From: Candidatus Desulfovibrio intestinipullorum
Lineage (GTDB): Bacteria; Desulfobacterota; Desulfovibrionia; Desulfovibrionales; Desulfovibrionaceae
Reading direction: 5' to 3'
Length of the DNA stretch: 64,000 bases
Assembly: GCA_019113165.1 (NCBI GenBank)
Contig: DXHV01000060.1
Coordinates: 1-64,000, forward strand
Under the pieces are notes generated by a model. It saw only the letters and a program-made list of their open reading frames with translations, did no database searches and was not told the DNA's origin. The stretch's first letter is position 1. Each line of letters opens with the position of its first letter. Shown piece by piece: positions 1 through 9,819 of this stretch. Made by a program: the position numbers and the translations under genes.

Positions 1-80
1 ATTCCGAACTCGGCAGTTAAGCTCCTGTTCGCCGATGATACTGCATATCTTCATGTGGGAAAGTAGGTCGTTGCCAAGAT
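1..80 (+). rRNA. rrf: 5S ribosomal RNA, 3' part (truncated by window start)
   Basis: ATTCCGAACTCGGCAGTTAAGC...GCCGATGATACTGC...GTGGGAAAGTAGGTCGTTGCCA matches the conserved 5S rRNA 3' half. Confidence 0.93.
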
Positions 81-90
81 TTTTTTGAAA

Positions 91-127
91 AGCCCCGTCG
101 AGCTCCAGTCAGCTCCGGGGCTTTTTT
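91..127 (+). terminator. Rho-independent terminator of rRNA operon
   Basis: AGCCCCG...CGGGGCT stem followed by TTTTT. Confidence 0.85.
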
Positions 128-253
128 CGTGCTCTTTGGCCTTCTTGCCACCCCGCGGGATCCTGGGGTAGCAGAAAGGGACGGGGCAGGAAGAACGGGA
201 GCTGCCGGTCCCTGCCAGCAGCCCGCGACACGTGACGCAACGGAAAACACCAC

Positions 254-304
254 TTTGTCACGTTCTGCTCAACTTTGTTATCTGTTTGTCATGTGATTGT
301 CACA
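254..304 (+). promoter_or_regulatory. Candidate Pho box array upstream of the polyphosphate operon
   Basis: TTGTCAT-GTGA-TTGTCAC (7-bp repeats, 4-nt spacer), preceded by TGTCA/TGCTC/TGTTA units at 256/266/276; TGTCA units at 287 and 298 (10-11 nt phasing). Confidence 0.6.
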
Positions 305-390
305 TTCAAAGCATGTGCCTGTAACCCCCCGGGACTAGTTTGCGACAATACGTTTTGTACCTGCAGCCCTTTTACCCTGGGGAGAACACT

Positions 391-591
391 ATGCTTCACA
401 CTGCCCTTTCTCGTTGTCTGGGATTAGTTCTTTTTGCGTTGAAGGCTGCCCGAAAAATTATGCAATCCATGCAAGCAAGACATGAAAAAAAGCTTTTTCA
501 TATTCTTGATCTTGCTTATACAGTAGCGACAACAAAAGAAGGACGCGTGCGTCTCTTCTCCATGTATGCACTGTCGAGGGAACTTTCATGA
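391..591 (+). CDS. Small hypothetical protein (66 aa), start/stop overlap with ppk
   Basis: GGGGAG Shine-Dalgarno-like motif about 9 nt upstream of ATG; stop TGA overlaps the ppk ATG (ATGA). Confidence 0.4.
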   Translation: MLHTALSRCLGLVLFALKAARKIMQSMQARHEKKLFHILDLAYTVATTKEGRVRLFSMYALSRELS

Positions 592-2954
592 ATACTGAGG
601 GTCTTTCCATGGCAGATTCGCCTGAATCAGAAACGAATTCTGCTACCATTACGTCCTATGAGGAGAATTTCTCCATGAGTGACAAGAACGGCCAGGCCAA
701 GGACAGCAAATCCGCCAAGGCAAAAGAGGGAACTTCTGCTGCCGATCAGGAGCTGAAGGACGCCGATCAGGCTGACAAGAGAAAAGAAGACAAGTCTGCC
801 GGCACCTGCAGTGTGGAAATTCCTGAACTGGAATCCTGCTCTGAAGCGGATCTCAAGGACCTGGACTGTCCGGGCCTCTACATCAACAGGGAAATCAACT
901 GGCTGGAATTCAACTCCAGAGTGCTTGAATGTGCCCTGGACAAGTCCGCTCCCCTGCTGGAACAGTTCAAATTCCTGTGCATCTTCTGCAACAACCTTGA
1001 TGAATTCTTCATGGTGCGCGTGGCCAACGTCTTCAGGCAGTACCGCAGCGGCACGGCTCCCACGGGACCGGACCGCATGAGTCCTGCCCGGCAGCTGGCC
1101 GACATCCGTCGCCGCGTCATGACCATGACCAGCATCTGTCAGGATCACTGGCGCAAGAAGCTCGTCCATCAGCTGGCCGAAAGAGGCCTGCGCTTTGTGC
1201 GCTATGCCGATCTTTCGGAAAAGCAGCGCCGTTTCCTGTCGGACTACTTCACCAATGAAATCTATCCGGTCCTGACGCCCCAGGCCATTGACCCGACCCA
1301 TCCCTTCCCCACCATCTCCAATGTGAGCCTGAACTTCCTCGTGCAGCTGCGCGACAAGCAGGGCAACAGGCACTTTGCCCGTGTGCGCTGCCCGGGCAAC
1401 ATGTCTCGCCTCATCTTTGTGCCGCGCAGCAAGGAAGGAAAATCCTACGCACAGCTTGGCCTTGTTTCCAACATGCGCGACACGGACATCCTCCTTCTGG
1501 AAGACATGGTGCAGGAATACCTCTCCACGCTCTTCCCGGGCTACGAAGTGGTTTCTTCGGGCTGCTTCCGCATCACCCGCAACACGGACGTGGAAATCGA
1601 AGAGGACGAGGCCGACGATCTGCTCGAGGCCGTGAAGGATCTGGTCGATCAGCGCCGCTTCGGCGATGTGGTCCGTCTGGAGACAGCCCACGGCATGCCC
1701 GCCGACCTGCGCGAGTTCCTCATCAAGAAGCTGCGCCTGAAGCCCTTCCAGGTCTACACCGTGCGCGGCCCCATGGCCTTTGCGGATCTCATGCCCCTGT
1801 ACGGCGTGGACCGTCCGGCCCTGAAGATCCCCGGACAGCCCGGACACGCCCTGCAGCTGCACAGCGACATCTTCAGCCGTCTGCGCGAAGGTGACGTTCT
1901 GCTGCACCACCCCTACGACAGCTTCACCACGGTGCTGGACTTCATCAAGACCGCTTCCACGGATCCTGCCGTCATTGCCATCAAGCAGACCCTGTACAGG
2001 GTGGGCAACAACTCCCCCATCGTGGCTTCCCTTGTGGACGCCAGACGCCGTGGCAAGCAGGTGACGGCCGTCGTGGAACTCAAGGCCCGCTTTGACGAGG
2101 AACGCAACATCACCTGGGCCGAGGAACTGGAAGCCGCTGGTGTCAATGTCGTCTACGGTCTGGTTGGCATGAAGATCCACGCCAAGCTCTGCCTGGTTGT
2201 GCGCCGCGAGGAAAAGGGTGTCATGCGCTACGTGCACATCGGCACCGGCAACTACAATGCCTCCACGGCCAAGATCTACACGGACATGGGGCTTCTGACC
2301 TGCAACCAGGACATCTGTTCCGACGTGACGGATCTCTTCAACGTGATGACCGGCTACGCCGTGCGCAATCAGTACCGCAGGCTCCTGGTCTCTCCGGTCA
2401 CCATTCGTCCCGGCCTGCTGGAACTCATTCGTCAGGAAATTGCTACCCACAAGGAATACGGCAACGGCGAGATCGTCCTCAAGTGCAACCAGCTTGTGGA
2501 TGCCCGTCTCATCCGTGCCCTGTACAGGGCGTCCCAGGCCGGTGTGAAGGTGCGTCTCATCATCCGCGGCATTTGCTGCCTGAGACCCGGCCTGCCCGGC
2601 ATCAGCGAAAACATCACCGTGACCTCCATTGTGGGCCGCTTCCTGGAACACGTGCGCGCCTACTGGTTCCATGCCAATGGGGCCAACCTCCTCTACATAG
2701 GCAGTGCGGACCTCATGCCCAGAAACCTGGATCACCGCATCGAGGTGCTGGTGCCGATTCTGGACGAGGACAAGAAGGCCTATATCCGCGAGCACGTCCT
2801 TGGCTGGCAGCTGGATGACAACCAGCAGGCCTGGAGGGAGTTGCCTGACGGTTCCTACGTCAAGGTGGAGCCTGAAAAGGGTGCCCCCCTGATCAATGCC
2901 CAGGAAATGCTTCTCAAGGAAGCAACGTCCAAGAAGGACGACGATCTTGGCTAA
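588..2954 (+). CDS. ppk1: Polyphosphate kinase 1
   Basis: Full-length ORF with PPK1 signatures (YINREINWLEFNSRVLECA, NLDEFFMVRVA, KQTLYRVGNNSPIVASL, KIHAKLCLVVRRE, HIGTGNYN, IYTDMGLLT). Start could also be the internal ATG at 675. Confidence 0.95.
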   Translation: MNTEGLSMADSPESETNSATITSYEENFSMSDKNGQAKDSKSAKAKEGTSAADQELKDADQADKRKEDKSAGTCSVEIPELESCSEADLKDLDCPGLYINREINWLEFNSRVLECALDKSAPLLEQFKFLCIFCNNLDEFFMVRVANVFRQYRSGTAPTGPDRMSPARQLADIRRRVMTMTSICQDHWRKKLVHQLAERGLRFVRYADLSEKQRRFLSDYFTNEIYPVLTPQAIDPTHPFPTISNVSLNFLVQLRDKQGNRHFARVRCPGNMSRLIFVPRSKEGKSYAQLGLVSNMRDTDILLLEDMVQEYLSTLFPGYEVVSSGCFRITRNTDVEIEEDEADDLLEAVKDLVDQRRFGDVVRLETAHGMPADLREFLIKKLRLKPFQVYTVRGPMAFADLMPLYGVDRPALKIPGQPGHALQLHSDIFSRLREGDVLLHHPYDSFTTVLDFIKTASTDPAVIAIKQTLYRVGNNSPIVASLVDARRRGKQVTAVVELKARFDEERNITWAEELEAAGVNVVYGLVGMKIHAKLCLVVRREEKGVMRYVHIGTGNYNASTAKIYTDMGLLTCNQDICSDVTDLFNVMTGYAVRNQYRRLLVSPVTIRPGLLELIRQEIATHKEYGNGEIVLKCNQLVDARLIRALYRASQAGVKVRLIIRGICCLRPGLPGISENITVTSIVGRFLEHVRAYWFHANGANLLYIGSADLMPRNLDHRIEVLVPILDEDKKAYIREHVLGWQLDDNQQAWRELPDGSYVKVEPEKGAPLINAQEMLLKEATSKKDDDLG

Positions 2955-3810
2955 GGATGCTTCCGGGCAAGCGGACGTTTTTTCTGGACACGCAGGTGTG
3001 GATGGGCTGCAGACGGAAAACTTTCCGGCTGCAGCCGAAGACAGGCCGGATCTGTCTGCATCCAGCCTGCGTGTCTGTTTGGCTGATCTGACAGGCAGGG
3101 TGGCTTCCCTTGTCCAGGGGAGCGGCTGGAAACAGCATGCCTGGCAGCAGGGCAGGGTGGTGCTTCTCCCTGAAGCCGCAAACTCTGCTGATGCTGTCGA
3201 TGGCTCCGTGGCCGCCATTCTCCATGATGCCCTGCGGCACGGCCGCCATGTTTCCACTCTTGCCCTGGAACTTTTTGATGGTCTGAAAGCCCTGCACGGC
3301 CTCTCCGATATCTGGCGCAGTCGTCTTGGCATGGCTGCGCTTCTTCACGATATCGGGCAGATATACGGAGAACGGGCGCACCACAAGAATTCTCAGGCGC
3401 TCATTCTGGGAGAGAAGGCAGCCTGCGATGACCTGGGGACCGTGGCAAAGGCCGTCCGTGTGCTTCTGGAGGTCGTGCCTTCACAGGAGCGCACCTGTGT
3501 GGCACAGCTGGCCCGCTACCACCGCAAGGCCTGGCCAAGCATGACACATGAACTCTTTGCCGGGCTGTCCCTCATGGATCGCCAGGCTCTCCTCATCACC
3601 GCCTCCATCCTACGTATCGCCGACGGGCTTGATGTGCAGCATGAAGGCACCATTCATCATGTCTGCGTGCAGACACAGAGAGGCGCAGTCCTTGTTGGGG
3701 TTCAGGGAAGCCCGGAGCAGGACTGTGTTGTCTGCATGCAGCGCGCCGGGATCAAGGGTGAATTGTTCTCGGAGCTTTTTGCAAGGAATCTTTTATGGCA
3801 GCAATTTTGA
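2947..3810 (+). CDS. HD domain-containing protein, related to the C-terminal HD domain of Ppx/GppA
   Basis: TTG start overlapping the ppk 3' end; HGRHVSTLALELFDGL...RLGMAALLHDIGQ...RYHRKAWPS HD motifs. Confidence 0.75.
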   Translation: MAKDASGQADVFSGHAGVDGLQTENFPAAAEDRPDLSASSLRVCLADLTGRVASLVQGSGWKQHAWQQGRVVLLPEAANSADAVDGSVAAILHDALRHGRHVSTLALELFDGLKALHGLSDIWRSRLGMAALLHDIGQIYGERAHHKNSQALILGEKAACDDLGTVAKAVRVLLEVVPSQERTCVAQLARYHRKAWPSMTHELFAGLSLMDRQALLITASILRIADGLDVQHEGTIHHVCVQTQRGAVLVGVQGSPEQDCVVCMQRAGIKGELFSELFARNLLWQQF

Positions 3811-5423
3811 CTCCGCCGCGAGGCACGGGCCGTGTGATCGCCTTTATCGATCTCGGGAGCAACTCCCTGCGCCTGCTGGTTGCCCGCATCAACATTCAGG
3901 GAGTTGTGAAGGTGCTCAACGAGGCCAAGCAGATGGTTCGTCTCGGAGAGGGTGCCTTTATTCATCATCACCTCCAGCCCGAGGCCATGGAACGAACGCT
4001 GGAGACGCTGCGTTCCTTTGCGGACATGTGCCAGGGCTACGGCGTGGAGGAATATATTGCCGTGGCCACGGCGGCCACGCGTGATGCTGTCAATGGCGAA
4101 GAGTTCCTGGCTGAGATCCGCAGGGAGACGGGCATAGACTTTACCGTCATCTCCGGCAAGGAAGAGGCCAGGCTTATCTGGAGAGGTGTTGCCTCCGGCT
4201 TCGAGAAGAGCGACACGCTGCGCCTCTACCTGGACATTGGCGGCGGTTCCACCGAGATAGCCGCAGCGTCCACGGACGCCTACCAGGTTCTCGATTCCCT
4301 GAAGATAGGCTGCGTGCGTCTGGCCAACATCTTCCCCTGCGGCGAAAAGTCCGTGAGCGCCAAGCAGTACGAGGCCATGCAGATGTATGTGCGCAACGAG
4401 GGCGTGCATGCCTTCCGCCGTCTGGCCGATCTGAACATCCCGCAGATTGTGGCAAGCTCGGGTACGGCCCAGAACCTGGCCCAGATTACCGAGCTGATGA
4501 ACAGGAACAGCGGCTCCAACGCTCCCGACACTGCTCAGACCCTGACCTACAGGGGCCTGTGCCGCTGCGTGAAGGAACTCTGTTCGCGCACGCGCCAGGA
4601 ACGGGCCGAAATGCCCGGTCTGAACATCAAGCGCCTTGATGTCATCATCCCCGGCGCCGCCATCCTGCAGACTGTCCTGGAAGAACTCAATTTCGATACG
4701 GTGTCCATCACCTCCCGCGGCCTGCGCGATGGCATGGTGACCGAATACGTGGAACGCAGCTGTCCCGGAGCCCTGCTTGCCCCGGATGCCAGCATTCGAG
4801 AAAAGAGCGTGCTCGGCCTCGGCCGTTCCTGCCGCTTCGAGGAAGGCCATTCCCGGCACGTGGCGGAACTGACCCTGTCCCTCTTTGATTCGGCCAGGGA
4901 AGTCGGTCTGCACGACTTTTCCATGGAAGTGCGCGAACTGCTGCGCTATGCCGCCCTGCTGCATGATGTGGGCATCTTCATTACCTTCAGCAACCACAAC
5001 GTGCACAGTCACTATCTTATCAGCAATTCGGAACTGCTGGGCTTTACGGACAGGGAAGTGCGCTTCATAGCGGCACTGGCCTTCTTCCACAGGGCCAAGC
5101 CCTCCAAAAAGCACCGCATCTTCAATGAACTGGAGCCCTCGGCCCGGGAAGTCGTGAAGGTGGTCTCCGTCTTCCTGACCGTGGCCGAGGCCCTGGACAA
5201 GAGCCACATGTCGGCCGTGGCCTCGGCTCGCTTTGCCCGTCAGAAGAAAAAGTGCGTGCTCGAAGTCCTCTGCAAGATGGCCGCCCCTCTGGAACGCGGA
5301 CGGCTCATGCGCTGCGAGGACAGGCTGAAGAAGCTTTGTGGCAACGACATGCAGATTGTCTTCGAGGAACCGCCGGCACGGCATTTCATTGCCGGCACGG
5401 GCGAGATGCCCGCAGCCGAATAG
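3795..5423 (+). CDS. ppx: Exopolyphosphatase, Ppx/GppA family with C-terminal HD domain
   Basis: FIDLGSNSLRLLVARI, AVATAATRDAVNG, YLDIGGGSTEIA; HD domain SRHVAELTLSLFD...LLHDVG. Confidence 0.92.
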   Translation: MAAILTPPRGTGRVIAFIDLGSNSLRLLVARINIQGVVKVLNEAKQMVRLGEGAFIHHHLQPEAMERTLETLRSFADMCQGYGVEEYIAVATAATRDAVNGEEFLAEIRRETGIDFTVISGKEEARLIWRGVASGFEKSDTLRLYLDIGGGSTEIAAASTDAYQVLDSLKIGCVRLANIFPCGEKSVSAKQYEAMQMYVRNEGVHAFRRLADLNIPQIVASSGTAQNLAQITELMNRNSGSNAPDTAQTLTYRGLCRCVKELCSRTRQERAEMPGLNIKRLDVIIPGAAILQTVLEELNFDTVSITSRGLRDGMVTEYVERSCPGALLAPDASIREKSVLGLGRSCRFEEGHSRHVAELTLSLFDSAREVGLHDFSMEVRELLRYAALLHDVGIFITFSNHNVHSHYLISNSELLGFTDREVRFIAALAFFHRAKPSKKHRIFNELEPSAREVVKVVSVFLTVAEALDKSHMSAVASARFARQKKKCVLEVLCKMAAPLERGRLMRCEDRLKKLCGNDMQIVFEEPPARHFIAGTGEMPAAE

Positions 5424-5454
5424 CCTGAGCACGCGTCCGGAATAGCGATTTGTC

Positions 5455-5493
5455 CTGCAAGCCGGGAGGGAGAAGTTCTCCCTTCCGGCTTGC
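5455..5493 (+). other. Strong hairpin after ppx (terminator-like, no U-tract)
   Basis: CAAGCCGGgAGGGAGAA-gT-TCTCCCTtCCGGCTTG. Confidence 0.5.
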
Positions 5494-5710
5494 TGCGTTC
5501 CTGTGCAGGGCAAAGGCGCCTGACACGGCAGCCCCGGCAGGGGCAGCAGAAATTAGCAAAAATTTTCGATCTGGCCTCTGGACGAAGGCGCACAATGTCT
5601 TACCTTATGGACAAGCAAAAGATGTCCCAGAACAGCTGGCCTTCAGTGCAAGGCCATACATCTGAAGCTTTTATAATGATGAAGTTCTTGCTGAGGAGGC
5701 TCTAAATATT

Positions 5711-7612
5711 ATGTCCAAGATTATTGGTATCGACCTCGGAACGACCAACTCATGTGTCTACGTGATGGAAGGCACGGAAGCCAAATGCATCACCAACTCT
5801 GAAGGCGGACGCACCACGCCCTCCATCGTGGCCTTCACTGACAAGGAACGCCTGGTGGGTGAAATCGCCAAGCGTCAGGCCGTGACCAACCCCACTCGTA
5901 CCATTTTCGCCATCAAGCGTCTCATGGGACGCAAGTACAATTCTCCTGAAGTGGATCGCTGGAAGGAAAGTTCTCCTTACGCCATCAAGGAAGGCGCCAA
6001 CGGCGATGCCGGCGTGGAAGTGGACGGCCGCGTCTACAGCGCCCCGGAAATTTCGGCCATGATTCTGGCCAAGCTGAAGGCTGATGCCGAAGCCTACCTG
6101 GGCGAGAAGGTGACGGAAGCCGTCATTACCGTGCCCGCCTACTTCAACGATGCCCAGCGTCAGGCCACCAAGGACGCCGGTCGCATTGCCGGCCTGGAAG
6201 TGAAGCGTATCATCAACGAACCCACCGCCGCTTCCCTGGCCTACGGTGCCGACAAGAAGAACAACGAGAAAATCGCTGTGTTCGACCTTGGCGGCGGCAC
6301 CTTCGATATCTCCATCCTGGAAGTGGGCGACAACATCGTTGAAGTCCGCGCCACCAACGGCGACACCTTCCTGGGCGGCGAAGACTTTGACCAGCGCATC
6401 ATCAACTGGATGGTGGACGAATTCCGCAAGACCAACGGCATCGACCTGACCAAGGACAGCATGGCCCTGCAGCGTCTGAAGGAAGCTGCCGAAAAGGCCA
6501 AGAAGGACCTGTCCACCTCCATGGAAGCCGACATCAATCTGCCCTTCATCACGGCAGACCAGAACGGCCCCAAGCACCTGGTCATGAAGCTGTCCCGCGC
6601 CAACTTCGAGTCCATGGTGGCCGACCTTGTGGAACGCACCAAGGAACCCTGCCGCAAGGCCCTGTCCGACGCCGGCTTCGGTCCCCGCGACATTGACGAA
6701 GTCATTCTGGTCGGCGGCATGACCCGTATGCCTCTGGTGCAGAAGATGGTTGGCGAGTACTTCGGCAAGGAACCCAACCGTTCCGTGAACCCCGACGAAG
6801 TGGTGGCCATGGGCGCTGCCATTCAGGGCGGCATCCTTACCGGCGACGTGAAGGACGTGCTCCTTCTCGACGTGACCCCCCTGAGCCTTGGCATCGAGAC
6901 CATGGGCGGCGTGTTCACACGCCTCATCGACCGCAACACCACCATTCCCACCAAGAAGAGCCAGGTCTTCACCACGGCTTCCGACAACCAGCCGGCCGTG
7001 TCCATCCACGTCCTGCAGGGCGAACGTCCCATGGCTGCCGACAACATGACCCTGGCCCGCTTCGACCTGACCGGCATTCCTCCGGCACCCCGTGGCGTGC
7101 CGCAGATTGAAGTGACCTTCGACATCGACGCCAACGGCATTGTCAATGTGTCCGCCAAGGATATGGGTACGGGCAAGGAACAGTCCATCAAGATCACCGC
7201 TTCCTCCGGCCTGTCCGAGGAAGAGATCCAGCGTCTGGTGAAGGAAGCCGAAGCCCATGCCAGCGACGACAAGAAGAAGCAGGAACTCATCGAGGCCAGA
7301 AACAAGGCTGACAGCCTGATTTACGGCACCGAAAAGTCCCTGAAGGATCTTGGCGACAAGGTGGCCAGCGACACCAAGAGCGAAGTGGAAGCCCGCATTG
7401 CCGACCTGAAGAAGGCCATGGAAGGCGAAGACATCACTGCCATCAACAATGCCGTTGAAGCGCTGTCCACAGCTTCCCACAAGCTGGCCGAACAGCTCTA
7501 TCAGCAGCAGGGTGCCGCAGGCGCAGCCGGTGCCGCCGGTCAGCCTGGTGGCCAGCAGAACAAGGGTGACGACGACGTCGTGGACGCCGACTTTACCGAA
7601 GTGAAGAAGTAA
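5711..7612 (+). CDS. dnaK: Molecular chaperone DnaK (Hsp70)
   Basis: [74 protein letters not shown]. Confidence 0.99.
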   Translation: MSKIIGIDLGTTNSCVYVMEGTEAKCITNSEGGRTTPSIVAFTDKERLVGEIAKRQAVTNPTRTIFAIKRLMGRKYNSPEVDRWKESSPYAIKEGANGDAGVEVDGRVYSAPEISAMILAKLKADAEAYLGEKVTEAVITVPAYFNDAQRQATKDAGRIAGLEVKRIINEPTAASLAYGADKKNNEKIAVFDLGGGTFDISILEVGDNIVEVRATNGDTFLGGEDFDQRIINWMVDEFRKTNGIDLTKDSMALQRLKEAAEKAKKDLSTSMEADINLPFITADQNGPKHLVMKLSRANFESMVADLVERTKEPCRKALSDAGFGPRDIDEVILVGGMTRMPLVQKMVGEYFGKEPNRSVNPDEVVAMGAAIQGGILTGDVKDVLLLDVTPLSLGIETMGGVFTRLIDRNTTIPTKKSQVFTTASDNQPAVSIHVLQGERPMAADNMTLARFDLTGIPPAPRGVPQIEVTFDIDANGIVNVSAKDMGTGKEQSIKITASSGLSEEEIQRLVKEAEAHASDDKKKQELIEARNKADSLIYGTEKSLKDLGDKVASDTKSEVEARIADLKKAMEGEDITAINNAVEALSTASHKLAEQLYQQQGAAGAAGAAGQPGGQQNKGDDDVVDADFTEVKK

Positions 7613-7652
7613 GCCCCAAGGCAGGCCTGGTCCTGCCGTGAAAGCACTACAC

Positions 7653-7696
7653 AAGTCCAGGGAGAGCACAGTCTGCTTTCCCTGGACTTCTTTTTT
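7653..7696 (+). terminator. Rho-independent terminator of dnaK
   Basis: AAGTCCAGGG...CCCTGGACTT followed by CTTTTTT. Confidence 0.9.
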
Positions 7697-7996
7697 GCCT
7701 GATGTGGCAAATGACATCATCCTGTCGGAAGACGGAAAAACTTTGGCGGCAGCAGGGCCTGTCCTTGCGTGCCAACAACGTCTATACTACAAAGGGCTTA
7801 CGATCAGAGTGGCGGTCAGTCCCGACCGTCCCGTTCGCCTGTAGTTTCCGGCAGTCCGGCCCTTGAGGCCTTCAAGATTCATCTGCTGGTCCCTGTCCCG
7901 GCCCGAGCTCCGAGTCCCCGAACAGGCGCCAGCGTCTTTTCCGGGAGTCAGCTGCGCGTGAGCGTGCGTGCCGCAGACTGAAAGGGTTCCCGGTAC

Positions 7997-9379
7997 ATGG
8001 GGAGTTGCACCGTGCCCAGTTATCGAACAGTTTTTCGAAGCGCCCTCGTCCTGTCGCTCATCCTGTCTCTGGCTCTTCTTGCCGGCTGCGCCATGCCGGG
8101 CTTTCTGAAACCGCAGAAGCCGGAGAAGCCGGCACAGCCCAGGGGCACGACCGTGGCTCTGGTGGTTCCCTCGGGCAAGGTGGCCAGCATTGTCACTGCC
8201 CTGACGTCCGGCGCCAGGCTGGCGGCCCAGCAGCAGGCCGGTACCGGGCCCGTGACCGTGCGGGTCATTGCCACCCAAGGCAACTGGCTGCAGGAACTGG
8301 CGGCCCTGCCGGAGAACACGGTCATTGGCGGACCGCTCTCCGAGGCCAGCTACAAGAAGATGAAGGCTGCGGGCATCATGGACAAGAAGGTGGTCTTTGC
8401 CTTCCTGGGCAAGCTTGATGCCGGTGACGAAGGCACTGTGGCCTGGCGCTTCTATCCGAGCCTGGAAGACCAGATAGACGCCGTGGTCAAGCTCAGCGTG
8501 GACCGCCTGGACATCCGCACCATGGCCTCCTTCGGACCTGCGGACAATTTCTCCGTGGCTGCCACCAACCTGCTGGAACAGAAGCTTGCTGCCCAGAACA
8601 TCATCCTGCAGCGCATCAGTGCGGGCAGCAATCCCGCGACCTGGGGCGAACAGCTCAAGCCCTACATCAATACCCAGACAGACGAGGCCACAGGGGCTCT
8701 CATTCCCCAGACGCCCTTCGAGGCCGTCTTCCTGCCCGACTCCTGGCGCCGTCTCGGCTCCGTGCACACGGCCTTTGCAAGCAATGGCGAAGACCGTCTG
8801 GTGATGCTGGGCACCATGCTCTGGGACGGCTTCAATACACGGGGCACCCAGAACGCCTCCCAGTACACGCTGGTGGCCTATCCCAGCGCCTTTGTGCGCT
8901 CCACGGCTCCGGCCTCCCTTGCCAAGACGAACTTCGCAACCTTCTGGGGTGCCCTTGGCTACGACTTTGTACGCTTTGCCAGCCGCCTGAACGTGCAGGG
9001 CCGTCCGGCCTCGCCCAGGGTGAGTGCGGCAGCAAGGCAGGCAGCGCTTATGGACTTTGCCATGGCCCCCATCTCCTATGACGCCGGCGGCAAGGCCTCG
9101 CAGAAGCTTGTCATGGTGCAGCCCGGTCTGGCCGGTCCCGTGCCCGTGGACCTCAACACCATGCGCGCTGCCAGGGCGGCAGCCCAGCAGAGAGTGGAGG
9201 ACAGGCGCCTGCAGGCCACGGAGGCTGAAGCGGCCCAGGCAGCCCAGCCTGTCCAGCCCGTCCAGGGTACCATGGCACCCGTGCAGGCTCCCGGCCTGCC
9301 CGGACCGGACACAGGCAAGCCCATCATGCGCACAACACCGCATTCTTCCTACAAGCTGAGCCTGCCCGGAACCCGCTAG
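7997..9379 (+). CDS. Lipoprotein, penicillin-binding protein activator / periplasmic-binding-protein-like
   Basis: Lipoprotein signal (LILSLALLAGC); type I PBP-like fold pattern (VALVVPSGKVASIVTALTSGARLAAQQ...VIGGPLSE). Confidence 0.65.
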   Translation: MGSCTVPSYRTVFRSALVLSLILSLALLAGCAMPGFLKPQKPEKPAQPRGTTVALVVPSGKVASIVTALTSGARLAAQQQAGTGPVTVRVIATQGNWLQELAALPENTVIGGPLSEASYKKMKAAGIMDKKVVFAFLGKLDAGDEGTVAWRFYPSLEDQIDAVVKLSVDRLDIRTMASFGPADNFSVAATNLLEQKLAAQNIILQRISAGSNPATWGEQLKPYINTQTDEATGALIPQTPFEAVFLPDSWRRLGSVHTAFASNGEDRLVMLGTMLWDGFNTRGTQNASQYTLVAYPSAFVRSTAPASLAKTNFATFWGALGYDFVRFASRLNVQGRPASPRVSAAARQAALMDFAMAPISYDAGGKASQKLVMVQPGLAGPVPVDLNTMRAARAAAQQRVEDRRLQATEAEAAQAAQPVQPVQGTMAPVQAPGLPGPDTGKPIMRTTPHSSYKLSLPGTR

Positions 9380-9456
9380 GGACAGGGCATCAATCGTACA
9401 GAAAACACTGGTCCGGGCCTTCCCCCTTTTTGGATGGTCCGGACTGACCCTTTAGC

Positions 9457-9480
9457 CTGGCACCGGCAGGTGCCAGTTTT
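9457..9480 (+). terminator. Short Rho-independent terminator-like hairpin
   Basis: CTGGCACC-GGCA-GGTGCCAG-TTTT. Confidence 0.65.
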
Positions 9481-9491
9481 CAGGAACAAGA

Positions 9492-9791
9492 ATGGTCCAA
9501 GATATACCGGCAATTTCCCGTGAGGATGTGCTGCACATGGCACAGCTGGCCCGTCTGACCGTGGACGAGGCCGATGTGGATCGTTTTGCCAGGCAGATGA
9601 GCGACATTGTCGCCTACATGGATGTGCTCAACTCTGTGGACACAAGCGACGTCGCTCCCCTGTATTCCCCGGCAGGGCATGACATTCAGTACCGGACCGA
9701 CACGGCCGCGCATGTGCGCACCCGCGAGCAGGTCCTGGCCAATGCCCCGGACAGGAACGAGAACTACTTTATCGTTCCGAGAATCGTGTAG
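9492..9791 (+). CDS. gatC: Asp-tRNA(Asn)/Glu-tRNA(Gln) amidotransferase subunit C
   Basis: [47 protein letters not shown]; adjacent to gatA. Confidence 0.95.
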   Translation: MVQDIPAISREDVLHMAQLARLTVDEADVDRFARQMSDIVAYMDVLNSVDTSDVAPLYSPAGHDIQYRTDTAAHVRTREQVLANAPDRNENYFIVPRIV

Positions 9792-9819
9792 CCTGCCGCA
9801 GGAAGAAGGAGAACGACAG

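Noticed and set aside
627-3332. 901-aa antisense ORF over ppk (similarly 27750-31085 over gcv, 5750-7720 over dnaK, 31721-34504 over lut)
   Set aside because: Long open antisense frames are expected from codon bias in GC-rich genes; the sense frames encode unmistakable conserved proteins, and the antisense translations are low-complexity His/Gly/Ala-rich.
5570-5710. CIRCE or sigma32 element upstream of dnaK
   Set aside because: No TTAGCACTC-N9-GAGTGCTAA and no convincing sigma32 -35/-10 pair.
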